Source of the DNA: M3007 sp046296435 | GTDB taxonomy: Bacteria; Bacteroidota; Bacteroidia; Chitinophagales; Saprospiraceae | Reading direction: 5' to 3' | Assembly: GCA_046296435.1 (NCBI GenBank) | Contig: JBKBLI010000034.1 | Location: 1-35,183 of the forward strand | DNA: 35,183 bases | Shown here: positions 32,849-35,183 of the stretch, in pieces | Layout of the letters: every line of letters begins with the position of its first letter | Numbering within the stretch: position 1 is the first letter of the stretch | The notes under the pieces: generated by a model | Seen by the model: only the letters and a program-made list of their open reading frames with translations | What the model was told of the DNA's origin: nothing | Database searches by the model: none | Position numbers and translations under genes: made by a program

Positions 32849-34132
32849 ATGAAAAAAGGCAAACAAGAAAACGAACAGCATTGCTCGTTCTGCGGACGCA
32901 GTAAACACAGTGTGTCCATGCTGATCTCCGGCCTTGAGGCCCACATTTGCGACATGTGCGTCGAGCAAGCCTATGACATCGTCAACCGCGAAATGGGCTT
33001 CGAGGGCGACGATTCAGACGCAAAGCCTTCTCCATCTGCTCGCAAAAAATCTGCCGCATCCGGCCCTACCCCCCTCACCCCTCCCCGCGAACTAAAGGCT
33101 TTCTTAGACCAGTACGTCATCGGACAAGACGACGCCAAGCGCGTGCTTTCGGTAGCCGTTTACAACCACTATAAACGCCTCAACTCCCAGCTCAAAGGAC
33201 AAGCGGACGATGTAGAAATCGAGAAGTCTAACATCCTCTTCATCGGGCCCACCGGCACCGGCAAGACCCTGCTGGCCAAAACGATCGCCCGGCTGCTCCA
33301 GGTGCCCTTCGCCATCGTCGATGCGACCGTATTCACCGAAGCCGGTTATGTGGGCGAAGACGTAGAGAGCATCCTGTCCCGCCTGCTCCAAGTCTGCGAC
33401 TACGACGTGAACGCCGCCGAACGCGGTATCGTCTATATTGACGAAATCGACAAAATCGCCCGTAAGCAGGATAATCCCTCCATCACCCGCGACGTATCCG
33501 GCGAAGGTGTGCAGCAGGCCCTGCTCAAAATGCTCGAAGGCTCTGAAGTGCTCGTGCCCCCTCAAGGCGGACGCAAGCACCCCGACCAGAAGATGGTCAA
33601 AGTCAACACCCGCAACATCCTCTTTATCTGCGGCGGCGCTTTCGATGGCATCGAAAAAATCATCGCCCGCAGGATCAACACGCAAGTGATCGGATACGGC
33701 AAACGCGACCAGGACAAGATAGACCGCGAAAACCTGCTCCAGTACGTATCGCATCAGGATGCGCGCCAATTCGGTCTGATTCCCGAATTGCTTGGCCGCC
33801 TGCCCGTCATGGCATGGCTCGACGCGCTGGATCAGCACACCCTTCGCCGCATACTTACCGAGCCGCGCAACGCCATACTGCGGCAATACCAAAAACTCTT
33901 CGAAATGGAAGGCGTCAGGTTGATCTTCCCCGACGATACGATAGATCTCATCGCCGAAAAGGCTATCGAGTACAAGTTAGGCGCCCGCGGTCTCCGCTCC
34001 CTTTGCGAAGCCATCCTCATGGATGCCATGTTCGACCTCGAATCCGTCGAAGGACTCAACGGCAAAACCCTCAGTATCAGCCGCGAATACGCGATGCAGA
34101 AAATGGACAGGGCGCGGCTCCGTGCCGCCTGA
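32849..34132 (+). CDS. clpX: ATP-dependent Clp protease ATP-binding subunit ClpX
   Basis: The 427-residue AAA+ unfoldase begins with a zinc-binding domain (C12, C15, C34, C37 in CSFC...CDMC). The AAA+ module follows: FLDQYVIGQDDAKRVL, Walker A GPTGTGKT, the pore loop GYVGEDVES, Walker B IVYIDEIDKIA, the RKH loop in GGRKHPDQ, the LLGRLPV segment and the C-terminal LGARGLRS sensor-2 region. It feeds unfolded substrates to ClpP. The open frame extends 65 codons upstream through the end of clpP, but MKKGKQENEQHCSFCG at 32849 is the normal N-terminus. A rho-independent terminator closes the operon at 34163-34201. Confidence 0.96.
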   Translation: MKKGKQENEQHCSFCGRSKHSVSMLISGLEAHICDMCVEQAYDIVNREMGFEGDDSDAKPSPSARKKSAASGPTPLTPPRELKAFLDQYVIGQDDAKRVLSVAVYNHYKRLNSQLKGQADDVEIEKSNILFIGPTGTGKTLLAKTIARLLQVPFAIVDATVFTEAGYVGEDVESILSRLLQVCDYDVNAAERGIVYIDEIDKIARKQDNPSITRDVSGEGVQQALLKMLEGSEVLVPPQGGRKHPDQKMVKVNTRNILFICGGAFDGIEKIIARRINTQVIGYGKRDQDKIDRENLLQYVSHQDARQFGLIPELLGRLPVMAWLDALDQHTLRRILTEPRNAILRQYQKLFEMEGVRLIFPDDTIDLIAEKAIEYKLGARGLRSLCEAILMDAMFDLESVEGLNGKTLSISREYAMQKMDRARLRAA

Positions 34133-34162
34133 ACGCTCCGCTTGGCGCCCCTGTGCAGCGCA

Positions 34163-34201
34163 GGCGCAGATCCCCGGTACCATGTCTGCGCCGTTTTTTT
34201 T
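34163..34201 (+). terminator. Rho-independent terminator of the tig-clpP-clpX group
   Basis: GGCGCAGA (34163-34170) pairs with TCTGCGCC (34185-34192) around a 14-nt loop. A G and eight T residues (34194-34201) follow. It begins 30 nt after the clpX stop. Confidence 0.85.
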
Positions 34202-34210
34202 CGGAAAAAA

Positions 34211-34300
34211 AGATGCGCGCAAAGCGTTCACGCGATGGGCGAGAAGTTTTTTCACGCAAAGAGCGCAAAGACAGTATTGACGGGCTTTGCGCGCCTCCCT
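34211..34300. repeat. CGCAAAG-type intergenic repeat, second locus
   Basis: TTCACGCAAAGAGCGCAAAG (34251-34270) matches 18 of 20 positions of the copy at 9425-9444. Degenerate units GCGCGCAAAGCGTTCACGCG (from 34215) and GGGCTTTGCGCGCC (from 34282, inverted) flank it. It occupies most of the clpX-mutL spacer beyond the terminator; no gene is supported there. Confidence 0.6.
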
Positions 34301-34368
34301 TTTGCGGGCTTAACGCCTTCTTTCGAAAGCCCCAAAGGCGTGGTCAAGTATGGACACAAAATAAGTTT

Positions 34369-34401
34369 TTTGCCTGTATTCGCTTTTTTTACGCATTTTT
34401 G
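34369..34401 (+). promoter_or_regulatory. Possible promoter of mutL
   Basis: TTTG at 34369-34372 is followed after 21 bp by CATTTTTG (34394-34401), one mismatch from TAnnTTTG. Transcription would start about 10 nt before an ATG at 34417 and about 40 nt before the ATG at 34450. Confidence 0.35.
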
Positions 34402-34449
34402 CGGATAAAACATTAAATGTCGCGTCGTCTAATCGCCCGACATCTTCTT

Positions 34450-35183
34450 ATGGCTGACGTAATAAAGCTACTCCCCGACCATATTGCCAACCAAATTGCC
34501 GCCGGCGAGGTGGTGCAAAGGCCCGCCTCCGTCGTCAAAGAGTTGGTAGAAAATGCAATAGACGCAGGCGCGTCAAGTATCCAACTCATCGTACGCGACG
34601 GCGGTCGCACCCTTATTCAGGTGATCGACGACGGCTGTGGGATGTCGCCTACCGACGCCCGGATGAGCCTTGAGCGCCACGCAACCTCCAAAATAAGCGA
34701 CGCCAAAGATCTGTTCGCGATACAAACCCTGGGGTTTCGGGGCGAGGCTTTGGCCTCCATAGCGGCGGTCGCTCAGGTTGAGATGCGCACCCGTCGCGCC
34801 TCGGACGAGCTGGGCGTCCTGCTGGTGGTAGAAGACTCTAAGGTGCTGCGTCAGGAACCCTGCCAGACGAATGCCGGTACCGGCATCTCGGTCAAGAATC
34901 TGTTCTACAACGTTCCCGCTCGTCGCAATTTCCTGAAGAGCGATCCGGTTGAGATGCGCCATATCCACGACGAGTTCATCCGCATCGCCCTGGCCAATCC
35001 GGATGTCGGTTTTGCGATGCACGCCAACGACGAGGAGACTTATCGACTCGCCGCGGGCAACCTGCGCCAGCGTATCGTCAAAATTTTTGGCGAAGCCTAT
35101 AACAAGCGTCTGGTTCCCGTAGAGGAAGAAACCGAAGCGGTGCGCATCTACGGTTTTGTAGGCAAGCCGGACTATTACAAAAA
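34450..35183 (+). CDS. mutL: DNA mismatch repair protein MutL, C-terminus cut by the window edge
   Basis: An open frame of 244 codons runs off the right edge. It starts MADVIKLLPDHIANQIAAGE and shows the GHKL ATPase motifs of MutL: ELVENAIDAGA (Mg-binding Glu/Asn), DDGCGM, ERHATSKI, GFRGEALASI and GTGISVKNLFYNVPARRNFL. MutL links MutS mismatch recognition to strand removal; the C-terminal dimerisation and possible endonuclease domain lie outside the window. An in-frame ATG at 34417 would add 11 residues (MSRRLIARHLL), but the start at 34450 matches the family. The ATG spacing gives no Shine-Dalgarno. Confidence 0.95.
   Translation, partial: MADVIKLLPDHIANQIAAGEVVQRPASVVKELVENAIDAGASSIQLIVRDGGRTLIQVIDDGCGMSPTDARMSLERHATSKISDAKDLFAIQTLGFRGEALASIAAVAQVEMRTRRASDELGVLLVVEDSKVLRQEPCQTNAGTGISVKNLFYNVPARRNFLKSDPVEMRHIHDEFIRIALANPDVGFAMHANDEETYRLAAGNLRQRIVKIFGEAYNKRLVPVEEETEAVRIYGFVGKPDYYK

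Noticed and set aside
1..35183. CRISPR array, insertion sequence, prophage, toxin-antitoxin or defence island
   Set aside because: No regularly spaced repeats, transposase, integrase, nuclease or small paired genes were recognised on either strand.

Overview
The window looks like chromosomal DNA of a moderately GC-rich member of the Bacteroidota. The evidence is the set of families present: DUF6029, Omp28-like lipoprotein, S46 dipeptidyl-peptidase, FecR with a DUF4974-type C-terminus, Bat proteins, and ECF sigma factors paired with membrane anti-sigma factors. The promoters also fit: at least nine genes or operons are preceded by an octamer matching the Bacteroidota -7 consensus TAnnTTTG, most often TACCTTTG. 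Clear Shine-Dalgarno sequences are generally absent, as is usual in this phylum. A Saprospiria- or Chitinophagia-like lineage is possible, but the sequence alone does not settle the genus.

Layout, left to right. A truncated MFS-like permease (1-1337, minus) runs off the left edge. A FadH-type 2,4-dienoyl-CoA reductase (minus) and a DUF6029 outer-membrane-type protein (plus) diverge from one intergenic region, followed by an Omp28-like lipoprotein and a calcium-type P-type ATPase (3.6-9.4 kb). A minus-strand pair encodes a DPP11-type acidic dipeptidyl-peptidase and a PLP-dependent sulfur amino acid enzyme (9.5-12.9 kb). Divergent from it, an ALDH7-type dehydrogenase and RecX form a plus-strand pair, meeting UDP-glucose dehydrogenase (minus). 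A PQQ-type sugar dehydrogenase-like lipoprotein and RadA follow on the plus strand.

From 20.2 to 25.1 kb is a regulatory cluster: FecR and its ECF sigma factor, a divergent Crp/Fnr regulator, and a second ECF sigma factor whose overlapping partner joins an anti-sigma-like N-terminus, one membrane helix and an outer-membrane-barrel-like C-terminus. From 25.3 to 30.2 kb a tightly overlapping minus-strand operon runs spoT/rel, a secreted cysteine-containing protein of unknown function, a BatD-like protein and BatA. The right end holds tRNA-Leu(UAG), the proteostasis group tig-clpP-clpX with a terminator, and the start of mutL, cut by the window edge.

Most of the window is housekeeping. No CRISPR array, insertion sequence, prophage, rRNA or recognised defence system was found. 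The most unusual signals are: promoter -7 boxes sitting in the loop of GC-rich inverted repeats (21.95 kb and 13.04 kb); a perfect 13-bp hairpin without a U-tract between clpP and clpX; a run of four small hairpins in the ugd/sugar-dehydrogenase spacer; the spoT-unknown-batD-batA operon; the sigma/anti-sigma-barrel fusion; and CGCAAAG-type intergenic repeats at two distant places.
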